The notes: generated by a model from the letters alone, not told the origin. A DNA stretch of 64,000 nucleotides from Streptomyces sp. 135 (GCF_020026305.1 NZ_CP075691.1:3472001-3536000), one strand, 5' to 3'; shown: positions 43,775-53,664, counted from the first letter of the stretch. A program made the numbers and translations.

Positions 43775-45178
43775 TCAGGAGGCCTTGGCCTTCTCCTCGG
43801 CCTTGACCGCCGGGGCGGGCTCGGCCGCGACCTGCGGCTTCGGGGCCGGCTTGGCGGCCTCGTAGAACTCCTCGCGAGGCGCTTCCAGAGCACCGAGGGA
43901 GACGACCTCGCGCTTGAGGAACATACCGAGCGTCCAGTCCGCGAAGACGCGGATCTTGCGGTTGAACGTCGGCATCGCCATGCCGTGGTACGCGCGGTGC
44001 ATGTACCAGGCGAGACGGCCCTTGAGCTTGATCTTCATCTTGCCCATGACGATCATCGCGACGCCCTTGTGCAGGCCGAGACCGGCGACCGCACCCTTGT
44101 TGGCGTGGCTGTACTCCTTCTGCGGGAAGCCCCGCATGCCGGAGATCACGTTGTCGCCGAGGACCTTCGCCTGACGCAGCGCGTGCTGGGCGTTCGGCGG
44201 GCACCAGGCGTTCTCGTTGCCCGCCTTGCGGCCGACGAGGTCCGGCACCTGGGCGTTGTCGCCCGCGGCCCAGATGTAGTCCGTGCCCTGCACCTGGAGC
44301 GTGGTCTGGGTGTCCACGTGGCCGCGCGGGCCGAGCGGCAGACCGAAGCGGGTCAGCGCCGGGTTCGGCTTGACGCCCGCGGTCCACACGATCGTGCTGG
44401 AGTCGACCTCCAGGCCGTTCTTCAGGACCACGTGGCCGTCCACGCAGGAGTCCATCGACGTCGAGAGGTAGACCTCGACGCCGCGGCTCTCCAGGTGCTC
44501 CTTGCCGTACTGGCCGAGCTTGGGGCCGACCTCGGGGAGGATCTTGTCGGCGGCGTCGACCAGCACGAAGCGCATGTCCTCGCGCTTCACGTTGTTGTAG
44601 TACTTGGCCGCGTCGCGGGCCATGTCCTCGACCTCGCCGATGGTCTCCGCACCCGCGAAGCCACCGCCGACGAAGACGAAGGTCAGCGCCTTGCGGCGGA
44701 CCTCCTCATCCGTCGTGGAGTCGGCCTTGTCCAACTGCTCGAGGACGTGGTTGCGCAGGCCGATGGCCTCCTCGATGCCCTTCATGCCGATGCCCTGCTC
44801 GGCGAGGCCGGGGATCGGGAAGGTGCGGGAGACCGCGCCCATCGCGATGACGAGGTAGTCGAAAGGCAGCTCGTACGCCTCACCCACGAGGGGGGCGATC
44901 GTGGCGACCTTGCGGTCCTGGTCGATGGTGGTGACCCGGCCGGTGAGAACCTCTGCCTTGGGCAGCACGCGTCGCAGCGGGACGACGACGTGCCGCGGCG
45001 AGATGCTGCCGGCGGCGGCTTCGGGGAGGAAGGGCTGGTAGGTCATGTACGACCGGGGGTCGACGACCGTGACGGTCGCCTCTCCGTAGCGCATCTTCTT
45101 GAGGATGCGCCGAGCTGCGTACAGGCCTACGTACCCACCGCCTACTACGAGGATCCTGGGACGCTCCGTGGTGCTCAT
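43775..45178 (-). CDS. ndh: Type II NADH dehydrogenase
   Basis: A 467-residue non-proton-pumping NADH:quinone oxidoreductase. The FAD motif is LVVGGGYVGLYAARRIL (residues about 10-26), and the NADH motif is FVFVGGGFAGAETIGEVEDM. The AAGDNAQVPD segment is the second FAD contact. A C-terminal amphipathic region (WYMHRAYHGMAMPTFNRKIR onward) attaches it to the membrane. The last 30 residues are a Lys/Ala/Pro/Glu-rich tail. It is monocistronic, with its own terminator. A Rex-like box lies about 310 bases upstream. Confidence 0.93.
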   Translation of the reverse strand: MSTTERPRILVVGGGYVGLYAARRILKKMRYGEATVTVVDPRSYMTYQPFLPEAAAGSISPRHVVVPLRRVLPKAEVLTGRVTTIDQDRKVATIAPLVGEAYELPFDYLVIAMGAVSRTFPIPGLAEQGIGMKGIEEAIGLRNHVLEQLDKADSTTDEEVRRKALTFVFVGGGFAGAETIGEVEDMARDAAKYYNNVKREDMRFVLVDAADKILPEVGPKLGQYGKEHLESRGVEVYLSTSMDSCVDGHVVLKNGLEVDSSTIVWTAGVKPNPALTRFGLPLGPRGHVDTQTTLQVQGTDYIWAAGDNAQVPDLVGRKAGNENAWCPPNAQHALRQAKVLGDNVISGMRGFPQKEYSHANKGAVAGLGLHKGVAMIVMGKMKIKLKGRLAWYMHRAYHGMAMPTFNRKIRVFADWTLGMFLKREVVSLGALEAPREEFYEAAKPAPKPQVAAEPAPAVKAEEKAKAS

Positions 45179-45627
45179 GCCATCGAGTATCCACCCGTCC
45201 GGCGGGGGTCGCTCGTGCGCCCCTTCACAAGCATGCCGGGGGGCTCTGCTACACTTCGCCGCCCACGTGACCGAGGTCATGGCGCCCCAGGGGAACCACC
45301 GCACCACGCGAGTCGTTGCCCACCCCTTGTGAGCTGCCGGTCCGGGCCTGCCGCCGGGGTGGACCAGTCGCCCGCGTCACCCGCGGGCCACCCGCCCGAC
45401 ACACGCGGGCCACCCGGCCGGGAGCCCGGGAATGACCTTTTCGGCGGCTCGGTGGCCCCGAACCTCGCCCGCAGATGGCCAATTCCTTGTGAAGAACTTC
45501 ACGAACTTTTTCCGACAGCCCGTCGCCGAAAGGCGGGCCGCCGGATGGCCGCTGATCAGATGCGGTCGCGGGGGATGCCCGGGTGAATGGATGTCAGGGG
45601 GAGTCCATCCGTTCGCAAAGGAGCCTC
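45179..45627. other. Divergent intergenic region (ndh / secreted protein)
   Basis: 449 bases. It holds TACACT (45250 region), a possible -10 on the plus strand, a TGACCGAGGTCA palindrome near 45268, the Rex-like box at 45487, and GC-rich hairpins. No coding frame with a credible start is seen. Confidence 0.6.
45487..45504. promoter_or_regulatory. Rex-like operator
   Basis: TTGTGAAGAACTTCACGA matches the redox repressor Rex consensus TTGTGAAnnnnTTCACAA at 13 of 14 defined bases. In Streptomyces Rex responds to NADH/NAD+ and controls respiratory genes. The site lies in the ndh upstream region, far from the start, and 124 bases from the secreted-protein gene. Confidence 0.6.
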
Positions 45628-46065
45628 ATGCGCATCCGCACCGCACTCGTCACGGCGACGTTCGTCGCCGCGGCCACCCTCGGCAGCGCGGGCACGGCCG
45701 CCGCCGAGCACCACACGCCCGCGAACACGCCGGCGGGCACCGCACAGTCCCACGCCGACGACCCCGAACCGCTCGGCAACGACATCCTCGGCAACGACAC
45801 CTCGGGCGACGACCCCCTCGGCGACGGCATGCTCGACGACGACATGCTCGGCAACCACACACGTGATGACGACCCGCGTGACGACGACCCGCGTGACGAC
45901 AACCGACGTGACGACGACCGACGTGACCACGACATGCTCGGCAACCACACCCTGCCCAAGAACAACAACGAACAGCCCACCAACCAGCTCCCCGTCCTCG
46001 GCTCGCTTCTCGGTACCGTCGGCGGTCTGCTCGGCGGCCTGCTCGGCGGCGGCAGCGCGGCCTAG
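45628..46065 (+). CDS. Small secreted Asp/Arg-repeat protein
   Basis: A 145-residue protein with a clear signal peptide (LVTATFVAAATLGSAGTAAA, cleavage near residue 26). The mature part is very acidic and repetitive: DILGNDTSGDDPLGDGM, then RDDDPRDDDPRDDNRRDDD. It ends in a hydrophobic Gly/Leu stretch (GSLLGTVGGLLGGLLGGGS). AAAGGAG lies four bases before the ATG. The middle is encoded by short tandem repeats of GACGACCCGCGT type. It is likely disordered and calcium- or wall-binding by composition only; no family recognised. Confidence 0.8.
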   Translation: MRIRTALVTATFVAAATLGSAGTAAAEHHTPANTPAGTAQSHADDPEPLGNDILGNDTSGDDPLGDGMLDDDMLGNHTRDDDPRDDDPRDDNRRDDDRRDHDMLGNHTLPKNNNEQPTNQLPVLGSLLGTVGGLLGGLLGGGSAA

Positions 46066-46123
46066 TGGGCGGACCCCACCGCCCACGGCGGGGCGGCCGA
46101 CGCGCATCGTCCGCCCGAAGACA

Positions 46124-46163
46124 CGGCGCGCCCCCAGCCTCGTCAGAGACCGGGGGCGCGCCG
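46124..46163. terminator. Bidirectional terminator
   Basis: CGGCGCGCCCCC and GGGGGCGCGCCG, perfect 12-bp arms with a 16-base loop, between the convergent secreted-protein and ppx genes. Confidence 0.9.
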
Positions 46164-46181
46164 ATGCCGCGGGTACGGGGC

Positions 46182-47165
46182 TCAGGCCGGGCCGGGAGCG
46201 CTCCGCCGCTGCTCCTCGACCTCTTCCGCCGCCTTGTAGGCGATGCCGTCGAGGATGTCGTGTTCGCTCACGACGACCTCCTCGGCGCCGGTCCTGTCCA
46301 TGATCGCGAGCAGTACGAGGGCGCCCGACGCGATGACGTCGACGCGGCCCGCGTGCATCGCCGGGATCGCCGCGCGCTCGGCGTGCGTGGCCGTCATCAG
46401 GCGCTCCGTGATGGCGGCCACCCGCTCGTACGGGAGCCGGGTGTGGTGGATCGCGCGGCCGTCGTAGGTGTCGAGGCCGAGCTCGATCGCGGCGAGGGTG
46501 GTGACCGAGCCCGCGAGGCCGACGAGGGTGCGCGCGTCCTTGAGCGGCACCGTGCGCTCGGCGAGGTCCAGGGCCGCCTCGATGTCCGCGCGGACGGCGG
46601 CGAACTGCTCGCGGGTCGGCGGGTCCGCGACGACGCCGTCGTGCACGAGGTGGCGCTCGGTCATGCGGACGCAGCCGACGTCCACCGAGCGGGCGGCGAG
46701 GACCTCGTCCGTGCCGACCACGAACTCCGTGGAGCCGCCGCCGATGTCCACGACCAGATAGGGCTTGGCCAGGTCGTCGCGGCCCGCCAGCTCCTTGGTC
46801 GCGCCGGTGAAGGAGAACTCCGCCTCCTGCGCGCCGGTGATGACCTCCGGCTCGACGCCCAGGATGTCCAGGATGCCCTGGACGAACACGTCGCGGTTCT
46901 CCGCGTCACGGGAGGCGGAGGTGGCCACGAAGCGGACGCGCTCGGCGCCGTGCGTCTTGATGGCCTCGGCGTACTCGCGGCAGGCCGCGAAGGTGCGCTC
47001 AAGGGCCTCGGGGGCGAGGCGGCCGGTCCGGTCCACGCCCTGGCCGAGGCGGACGATCCTCATCCGCCGGTCCAGGTCGACGAGCGCGCCCGTGGCCGGG
47101 TCGGCGTCCGCCACCAGGAGGCGGATCGAGTTCGTGCCGCAGTCGATGGCGGCGACGCGGGTCAC
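46182..47165 (-). CDS. ppx: Exopolyphosphatase/GppA phosphatase family protein
   Basis: A 327-residue actin-fold phosphatase. The nucleotide/phosphate motifs are AIDCGTNSIRLLVAD (residues 5-19) and VVDIGGGSTEFVVG, with VGLAGSVTTLAAI as the third. It hydrolyses polyphosphate or pppGpp. The GTG start overlaps the TGA of the DUF501 gene by four bases, so the pair is co-translated. The order eno, ftsB-like, DUF501, ppx is a conserved actinobacterial gene block. Confidence 0.92.
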   Translation of the reverse strand: MTRVAAIDCGTNSIRLLVADADPATGALVDLDRRMRIVRLGQGVDRTGRLAPEALERTFAACREYAEAIKTHGAERVRFVATSASRDAENRDVFVQGILDILGVEPEVITGAQEAEFSFTGATKELAGRDDLAKPYLVVDIGGGSTEFVVGTDEVLAARSVDVGCVRMTERHLVHDGVVADPPTREQFAAVRADIEAALDLAERTVPLKDARTLVGLAGSVTTLAAIELGLDTYDGRAIHHTRLPYERVAAITERLMTATHAERAAIPAMHAGRVDVIASGALVLLAIMDRTGAEEVVVSEHDILDGIAYKAAEEVEEQRRSAPGPA

Positions 47166-47695
47166 CCGTCCCCCTCGGGCGCGCACGGCGTGACGCAGGG
47201 CCCCTTGGCCCACCACTCGGGCAGCATCGCGATGGCCTCGTCGCCGAGCGGGTTCACGCCGGGCCCGGCGGCCAGGGAGTGGCCGACCAGGACGTGCAGG
47301 CACTTCACGCGGTCCGGCATGCCGCCCGCGCTCGGGAAGCCCTCCAGGACCTCGATGGCGTCGCGGCGCGCGATGTAGTCCTCGTGGGCCGCGCGGTAGG
47401 CGGCGGCCAGCTCGGGGTCGGTCGTGAGCCGCTCCGACATCTCCTTCATGACGCCGTTGGCCTCAAGGGTGCCGATCGCGGACGCGGCCCTCGGGCACGT
47501 CAGGTAGTACGTGGTCGGGAACGGCGTCCCGTCCGGGAGGCGCGGCGCCGTCTCGACGACGTCCGGCTGACCGCAGGGGCAGCGGTGCGCGATGGCCCGC
47601 AGGCCGCGCGGCGGGCGGCCGAGCTGCTGTTTGAAGGCCTCGACGTCGGCGTCGGTCGGCTCGGTGCGCTCAGTGGTCGGCGGGGGCGTGTCCAT
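47162..47695 (-). CDS. DUF501 domain-containing protein
   Basis: A 177-residue DUF501 protein. Typical segments are FKQQLGRPPRGLRAIAHRCPCGQP, FPTTYYLTCPRA and YIARRDAIEVLEGFPSAGGMPDRVKCLHVLVGHSLA. Cys residues in CPCG, TCP and VKCLH may bind metal. The gene sits between the FtsB-like and ppx genes on the same strand and overlaps ppx by four bases. Function is unknown; conservation with ppx suggests a role in stress or phosphate metabolism. Confidence 0.92.
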   Translation of the reverse strand: MDTPPPTTERTEPTDADVEAFKQQLGRPPRGLRAIAHRCPCGQPDVVETAPRLPDGTPFPTTYYLTCPRAASAIGTLEANGVMKEMSERLTTDPELAAAYRAAHEDYIARRDAIEVLEGFPSAGGMPDRVKCLHVLVGHSLAAGPGVNPLGDEAIAMLPEWWAKGPCVTPCAPEGDG

Positions 47696-47738
47696 GCCTG
47701 TCTTTCCATCAGTGGGTCAGTCGTCGGAACGGTCGGTC

Positions 47739-48251
47739 TCACGGGGCCCTGTCGGCCCTGTCAGCCTTATCGGCCATCTCGGCCTTGTCAGCTTTGTCGA
47801 CGCGTTCCCAGACGTTCGAGTACCAGGGGCGTGCGACCGCCCCCTGGTCCGCGCGCCGGCTCCTGGCCGCGGCGGGGTCGATCACCGTGAACCCGGTCTC
47901 GCCCGGCAGCACATAGTGCAGGCGGTCGCGGATCTGCTGCTGCGCGTACGCGTCGTCCTGCCAGCGGGCCTTCTCGTCGCGCAGCTTCTCGACGTCGGCC
48001 CGGTGCTCGGCCTGCTGCCGGCGCAGGTCGTCGATCTCGGCGCGCTGCGAGACGTACTGCCTTATCGGGTACGCGAGGGCGACGACCAGGGAGCAGAGCA
48101 CGAGCGCGAGGAGCGCCGCGCGGCCGGTGAGCCGGGAGCGGCGCGCCTGGCGCTTGGTCTGGGAGCGGTAGACCCGCTCCGCGGTCTGCTCGCCGAGCAG
48201 CCGCAGGCGGGTAGCGGTGGAGAACCGGTCCTTGGTCCCGGCCTTGGCCAT
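47739..48251 (-). CDS. Septum formation initiator family protein (FtsB/DivIC-like)
   Basis: A 170-residue bitopic membrane protein. It has a basic cytoplasmic N-terminus, one helix (RAALLALVLCSLVVALAYPI, about residues 44-63), an extracellular coiled coil (about 67-105) and LHYVLPGETGFTVID, the conserved FtsB/DivIC segment. Proteins of this type join FtsL and FtsQ/DivIB in the divisome. The last 20 residues are an odd tandem DKADKAEMADKADRADRAP tail. The ATG at 48251 is preferred over an upstream frame. Confidence 0.9.
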   Translation of the reverse strand: MAKAGTKDRFSTATRLRLLGEQTAERVYRSQTKRQARRSRLTGRAALLALVLCSLVVALAYPIRQYVSQRAEIDDLRRQQAEHRADVEKLRDEKARWQDDAYAQQQIRDRLHYVLPGETGFTVIDPAAARSRRADQGAVARPWYSNVWERVDKADKAEMADKADRADRAP

Positions 48252-48285
48252 GGTTCCGTCTCCCCAGAGCTTGCGCCTGCACGTA

Positions 48286-48330
48286 CGTACGTCCCCGCAC
48301 ACGGTACGGGACCGGCTGCGGGGACGTACG
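48286..48330. other. Long perfect inverted repeat in the eno-ftsB gap
   Basis: CGTACGTCCCCGCA and TGCGGGGACGTACG (14-bp arms, 17-base loop), 35 bases upstream of the FtsB-like start. It could end readthrough from eno or structure the downstream leader. Confidence 0.6.
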
Positions 48331-48346
48331 CAACTACGTGGCTACG

Positions 48347-48366
48347 TGAGCTTCGGACAAAGCTCA
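48347..48366 (-). terminator. Weak hairpin after eno
   Basis: TGAGCTT, six bases, AAGCTCA: 7-bp arms, 62 bases beyond the enolase stop. Confidence 0.45.
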
Positions 48367-48374
48367 GCCCTTGT

Positions 48375-49837
<1,463 letters not shown>

Positions 49838-49914
49838 TCAAATGGCCGGGAAACGGGATGGAAGCCCGCGTTTCTACTGGCCGGTAGCTCGCTAGGAGCG
49901 AACAGCGGACATGG

Positions 49915-49956
49915 CCCCGCCCCGGTGCGTACGGGGATACGCGCACCGGGGCGGGG
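49915..49956 (-). terminator. Distal terminator of the first rpf gene
   Basis: CCCCGCCCCGGTGCG and CGCACCGGGGCGGGG, perfect 15-bp arms with a 12-base loop. Confidence 0.88.
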
Positions 49957-49977
49957 AGCCCGTGGGGACGGGGCGGG

Positions 49978-50007
49978 ACGGCCGTGCGTCCGCCGAGGCA
50001 CGGCCGT
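49978..50007 (-). terminator. Proximal hairpin after the first rpf gene
   Basis: ACGGCCGTGC, ten bases, GCACGGCCGT, starting 12 bases beyond the stop codon. Confidence 0.7.
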
Positions 50008-50018
50008 GACCGGATCCG

Positions 50019-50747
50019 TCAGCTGAGGTGCAGCTGCTGGCCGGGGTAGATGAAGTCGGCGTTGTCGATGATGTCGCCGTTGAGCTTGTAGACCTTCTGC
50101 CAGCCGCCCTTGACGTCGTGCGCCTCGGCGATCTTGGACAGCGTGTCGCCGGTCTTGACCTTGTACTCGCCGTCGCCCTTCTCGACCTTCTTGCCGGTCG
50201 GGGTCTCGACGGTCTTCTTGGACTCGGTCTGCGGCGCGGGCTGCGGCTTCGGGGCCTGCTGCGTCTTGTGCTGCGGAGCGGCCTGCTGCTGCGGGGCGGC
50301 CTGCTGCTGCGTCTTCTGCGGCTGCGGCTTGGCCTGCTGCTGCGGGGCCTGCTGCTGGCCGCCGCCGTTGTACGCGGCGCCCGAGAGACCGACGCCGCAG
50401 TGCGGCCAGGCGCCCTTGCCCTGGCCGGCGAGGACCTTCTCGGCGATCTCGATCTGCTGGGCCTTGGAGGCCTTGTCGGCGGTCGGGGCGTACTTCGTAC
50501 CGCCGTACGCGGCCCAGGTGGAGGGCGAGAACTGGAGGCCGCCCTGGTAGCCGTTGCCGGTGTTGATCGACCAGTTGCCGCCGGACTCGCACTGGGCGAC
50601 GGCGTCCCACTCCTGGCCGGTGGCGGCGGAGGCCGAACCGGCGGCCATCAGCGGGGCGGCCACGGCGGCACCGGTGACACCGGCGAGCGTGACGACACGG
50701 GTGGCCTTGGACGGACGGCGGTGCTTGCCCTTGCTGGAAAACAGCAT
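50019..50747 (-). CDS. Resuscitation-promoting factor (Rpf) with LysM domain
   Basis: A 242-residue secreted cell-wall hydrolase. The signal peptide covers about residues 1-42 (ending SASAA). The Rpf/transglycosylase-like domain (about 43-118) has the catalytic Glu in [10 protein letters not shown] and [16 protein letters not shown] Gln/Pro-rich linker (about 128-185) leads to a LysM peptidoglycan-binding domain (about 193-241, [18 protein letters not shown]). Rpf proteins cleave peptidoglycan and help spores and dormant cells to resume growth. The leader carries a c-di-AMP riboswitch. Confidence 0.94.
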   Translation of the reverse strand: MLFSSKGKHRRPSKATRVVTLAGVTGAAVAAPLMAAGSASAATGQEWDAVAQCESGGNWSINTGNGYQGGLQFSPSTWAAYGGTKYAPTADKASKAQQIEIAEKVLAGQGKGAWPHCGVGLSGAAYNGGGQQQAPQQQAKPQPQKTQQQAAPQQQAAPQHKTQQAPKPQPAPQTESKKTVETPTGKKVEKGDGEYKVKTGDTLSKIAEAHDVKGGWQKVYKLNGDIIDNADFIYPGQQLHLS

Positions 50748-50789
50748 GAGTTGATCCCCTCACCGACGCCTGCGAGGTGAGCTGTCGGG

Positions 50790-51030
50790 TTCGGGCCAGT
50801 GAAGTTGCCCGGCCGCACCACGTGAGTGCGACTTCACCCCTAGCCGGTCCCGTACGTCCCGCTCCTCCTCGGAGCTCGACGTGCGGACCCGGCGGCTTAC
50901 CTTGGGTCCCCCGCTCCTGCCTACGGCGCTCGAAGCGACGACTGTTCCCGTCCGGCCGTTGGCAGGATTCGGCGTACCGACCGGCGGGGCCCACCAGTGG
51001 CGGGCGTTGACGACGGTAGTCACGCGATCC
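50790..51030 (-). promoter_or_regulatory. c-di-AMP riboswitch (ydaO/yuaA type)
   Basis: The minus-strand leader has the conserved ydaO blocks in order: GCCGAATCCTGCC (50961-50973), GGCAGGAGCGGGGGACCCA (50903-50921) and GGGGTGAAGTCGC (50828-50840). GCAGGA pairs back with TCCTGC of the first block. It ends about 40 bases before the rpf start. In Streptomyces this riboswitch class is known upstream of rpf and other wall-hydrolase genes, turning them off when c-di-AMP is high. The boundaries are approximate. Confidence 0.85.
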
Positions 51031-51132
51031 ACGGAATTTCAAAGGCGATCAGGGCTTCTGAGACCCATCTCTCACTTACGCCAATACCGACATTCGGCGC
51101 GAAGCACCCCGTGGACGGTTCGTCAACTACCC

Positions 51133-52215
51133 CTACTTTTCGCCCAAATCGAGGCTCTGACCGGGGAGAATGAGGTCCGGGTCGGCCCCGACGGTCTTCT
51201 TGTTCTCGGTGTACAGCTCGTGCCAGCCGCCCTTGACGTCCAAGTCGTCCGCGATGGCCGACAGGTTGTCACCGGAACGCACCGTGTACGTCCCGTCGGC
51301 GACCTTCTCGGTGCGCTCGCCGCCGCGCGAGGCGTGCCGGCCCGGACGGTCGCCGCCGCTGCCGGAGGCGGGACTCTCGTCCGCGTGGTCGCCCCGGTGA
51401 CGGCCGGAGGTGGAGTCGTCGGAGGGGGCGGCCGGGTCCTTCGACCCGGGGGTGCCGGCCGAAGGGGCTTCGTCGCGCCCGGACTTGCCGTCCGTCGGGC
51501 GCTTGTCGCCCTTGTCGCCGTTGCCGCTGTTGCCCTGCTTGTCGCCCTTTTCGTGATTCTTGTCTCGGGAGGCGTCGCCCGAACCGGGCGTGTCGCCGTC
51601 GTCGTCGGCGGAGCCGGGGCCTTCTGACGCGTCGTCGGAGGCCTTGTCCGACGACTTGTCGGCGGCCTTGCCCTTGGAGTCCTTGGAGTCCCCCGAGCCC
51701 TCGGAGTCCTGGGAGCCCTTCGACTTCTCCGACCCCGTCGAACCGGTCGAACCGTTCGAGTCGCTCGAGTCGTCCCTGTCCGACGAGTCGGCGGGCTCCG
51801 GGGGGATCGGATCGCCCGGGTCCACGTCGGCCGCCGCGCCGCCGTCGGTGAGTCCGGCGATCGGGGCGCAGCTCGGCCAGGCCTCGGGGCCCTGCCCGTC
51901 GAGGATCCTCTCGGCCACGGCGATCTGCTGGGACTTGGAGGCCTGGTCGGCGCTCGGCGCGTAGTCGAGGCCGCCGTGCTTCTCCCACATGTCCTCGGAG
52001 AGCTGGAGCCCTCCGTAGTAGCCGTTCCCGGGGTTGGCGCTCCACGCGCCGCCGCTCTCGCACTCGGCGAGCTTGTCCCACGTCACCGTCTCGGCGGCGC
52101 TCGCGCTGGTGGCTCCGAGCAGCGGGATGGCGATGGCGGATCCGGTGACTCCTGCCGCGACGATGAGGGCCGGGGCCTGGCGGGGGCGTCGGTGACGACC
52201 ATTGCCGGAGAGCAT
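51133..52215 (-). CDS. Second Rpf/LysM protein with long Ser/Asp-rich linker
   Basis: A 360-residue secreted protein. The signal peptide covers about residues 1-41 (ATSASAAE), the Rpf domain about 42-118 with catalytic Glu in AECESGGAWSANPGNGYYGGL, and the LysM domain about 305-357 (YTVRSGDNLSAIADDLDV). The 170-residue linker between them is almost entirely Ser, Asp, Gly and Lys and likely disordered, reaching through the wall. It is a paralogue of the next gene downstream but shows no riboswitch in its short leader. Its own promoter lies at 52276-52305. Confidence 0.93.
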   Translation of the reverse strand: MLSGNGRHRRPRQAPALIVAAGVTGSAIAIPLLGATSASAAETVTWDKLAECESGGAWSANPGNGYYGGLQLSEDMWEKHGGLDYAPSADQASKSQQIAVAERILDGQGPEAWPSCAPIAGLTDGGAAADVDPGDPIPPEPADSSDRDDSSDSNGSTGSTGSEKSKGSQDSEGSGDSKDSKGKAADKSSDKASDDASEGPGSADDDGDTPGSGDASRDKNHEKGDKQGNSGNGDKGDKRPTDGKSGRDEAPSAGTPGSKDPAAPSDDSTSGRHRGDHADESPASGSGGDRPGRHASRGGERTEKVADGTYTVRSGDNLSAIADDLDVKGGWHELYTENKKTVGADPDLILPGQSLDLGEK

Positions 52216-52249
52216 GCGGTTGCCTTTCAGGAGACTGTTACGGCGACTT

Positions 52250-52264
52250 GGGCACCGGGTGCCC
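52250..52264. other. Perfect palindrome in the second rpf leader
   Basis: GGGCACCGGGTGCCC, 7-bp arms around one base, between the promoter and the gene. It could be an operator or an mRNA hairpin. Confidence 0.35.
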
Positions 52265-52275
52265 GAGTCGACGTG

Positions 52276-52305
52276 AACGTAGCCGCACTCGAACGCTTGT
52301 CACAA
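52276..52305 (-). promoter_or_regulatory. Promoter of the second rpf gene
   Basis: TTGTGA, 18 bases, TACGTT on the minus strand, 61 bases upstream of the start codon. A small palindrome CTTGTCACAAG (52297-52307) covers the -35. Confidence 0.5.
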
Positions 52306-52332
52306 GTCGATGCAGCGGAGATCACGTCAACA

Positions 52333-53664
52333 TCACAGTTGTGATGGGCCGTCAGAAACCGGTCGTTCCGGTGCCTCTTTCTGTGCGTCTGTGAACTTCA
52401 CCGGCAGCGTGCGCAGCCCCCGCATGATCAGCCCGCCACGCCACCGCAAATCGGCCGGGTCGGCCGCGAGTTGCAGGTCGGGCAGGCGCCTGAGCAGCGT
52501 CGCGAGCGCGGTCTGGCCCTCCAGGCGGGCGAGCGGGGCGCCGAGGCAGTAGTGGATTCCGTGGCCGTACCCGAGGTGCTGGTTGTCGCGGCGCGCGAGG
52601 TCGAGGGTGTCGGGCCGGTCGAACCGCTCGGGGTCGCGGTCGGCGGCGGCGAGCACGACGAGGACGGGGTCGCCGGCCGCGATGTCCTGCCCGCCGAGGG
52701 TCAGCGCCTCGGTGGCGAACCGCCAGGTGGCCAGCTCCACGGGTCCGTCGAAGCGGAGCAGTTCCTCGACGCCGGTCTCCAGCAGGCCGGTGTCGCCCTC
52801 CGCCAGGGCCTTCTGGAGCCGTGCGCGCTGCTCGGGGTGGGTGAGGAGGGCGTACATGCCGTTGCCGATGAGGTTGACGGTGGTCTCGAATCCGGCGAAC
52901 AGGAGGATGAAGGCCATGGCGGCGGCCTCGTTCTCCGTGAGGTGCTCGCCGTGGTCGGAGGCGCGGATGAGGCCGGAGATGAGGTCGTCGCCGGGGTCGA
53001 GGCGTTTGCGGTGGATCAGCTCGGCGAGGTAGCCGCGCATCTTCTTCACCGAGCGGGCTACGCCGCCGCGGGGGCCGCCGCCGTGGCGGATCATCATGCC
53101 CGCCCAGTCGCGGAAGTCGTCCTGGTCCTCGCGGGGGACGCCGAGCAGGTCGCAGATGGCGTAGATGGGGAGCGGGAAGGCGAACTCGTGGATGAGGTCG
53201 GCCTCGCCCTTCGCCACGAAGGCGTCGATGAGCTGATCGGTCAGCTCCCGCACGCGCGGTGCGAACTCGGCGACGCGGCGCGGGGTGAACGCCTTCGAGA
53301 CGAGGCGCCGCAGGCGGGTGTGGTCCGGCGGGTCGATGTTGAGCAGATGCGTCATCAGCTCGGCCTTGCGCTCGCCGGGGATGCCGGTCTTGCCCTTGGC
53401 GTGGGCGGGCTCGTCGTGGTGGGCCGGATTCTTGCTGAGCCGCTGGTCGGCGAGCGCCTGGCGCGCGTCCGCGTACCGGGTGACCAGCCAGGCCTCGACT
53501 CCGCTGGGCAGCGTGGTCCTGTGCACCGGGGAGTTCTCGCGCAGCCAGGCGTAGGCGGGGTAAGGATCGGTGGCGAACTCCCAGGTGAAGAGCTCGGGCT
53601 GCGGGCTCGCCCCGGGGGCGGGCGTGGCTCCTGCGGGGCAGGTCGCGGGCGGCTGGTCGTGCAT
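52333..53664 (-). CDS. Cytochrome P450 (CYP107-like)
   Basis: A 443-residue soluble bacterial P450. The I-helix oxygen motif is FILLFAGFETTVN, the K-helix ExxR is EELLRF, and the heme loop is YGHGIHYCLGAPLAR with the Cys ligand. It hydroxylates or epoxidises small molecules with electrons from a ferredoxin; none is encoded next to it. The general sequence resembles the CYP107 group used in secondary metabolism and detoxification. The substrate is unknown. It stands alone, downstream of a duplicated gene fragment. Confidence 0.93.
   Translation of the reverse strand: MHDQPPATCPAGATPAPGASPQPELFTWEFATDPYPAYAWLRENSPVHRTTLPSGVEAWLVTRYADARQALADQRLSKNPAHHDEPAHAKGKTGIPGERKAELMTHLLNIDPPDHTRLRRLVSKAFTPRRVAEFAPRVRELTDQLIDAFVAKGEADLIHEFAFPLPIYAICDLLGVPREDQDDFRDWAGMMIRHGGGPRGGVARSVKKMRGYLAELIHRKRLDPGDDLISGLIRASDHGEHLTENEAAAMAFILLFAGFETTVNLIGNGMYALLTHPEQRARLQKALAEGDTGLLETGVEELLRFDGPVELATWRFATEALTLGGQDIAAGDPVLVVLAAADRDPERFDRPDTLDLARRDNQHLGYGHGIHYCLGAPLARLEGQTALATLLRRLPDLQLAADPADLRWRGGLIMRGLRTLPVKFTDAQKEAPERPVSDGPSQL

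Noticed and set aside
52216..52332. A second c-di-AMP riboswitch ahead of the other Rpf gene
   Set aside because: The leader is too short and lacks the conserved GGGGGACCCA and GGGGTGAA blocks.
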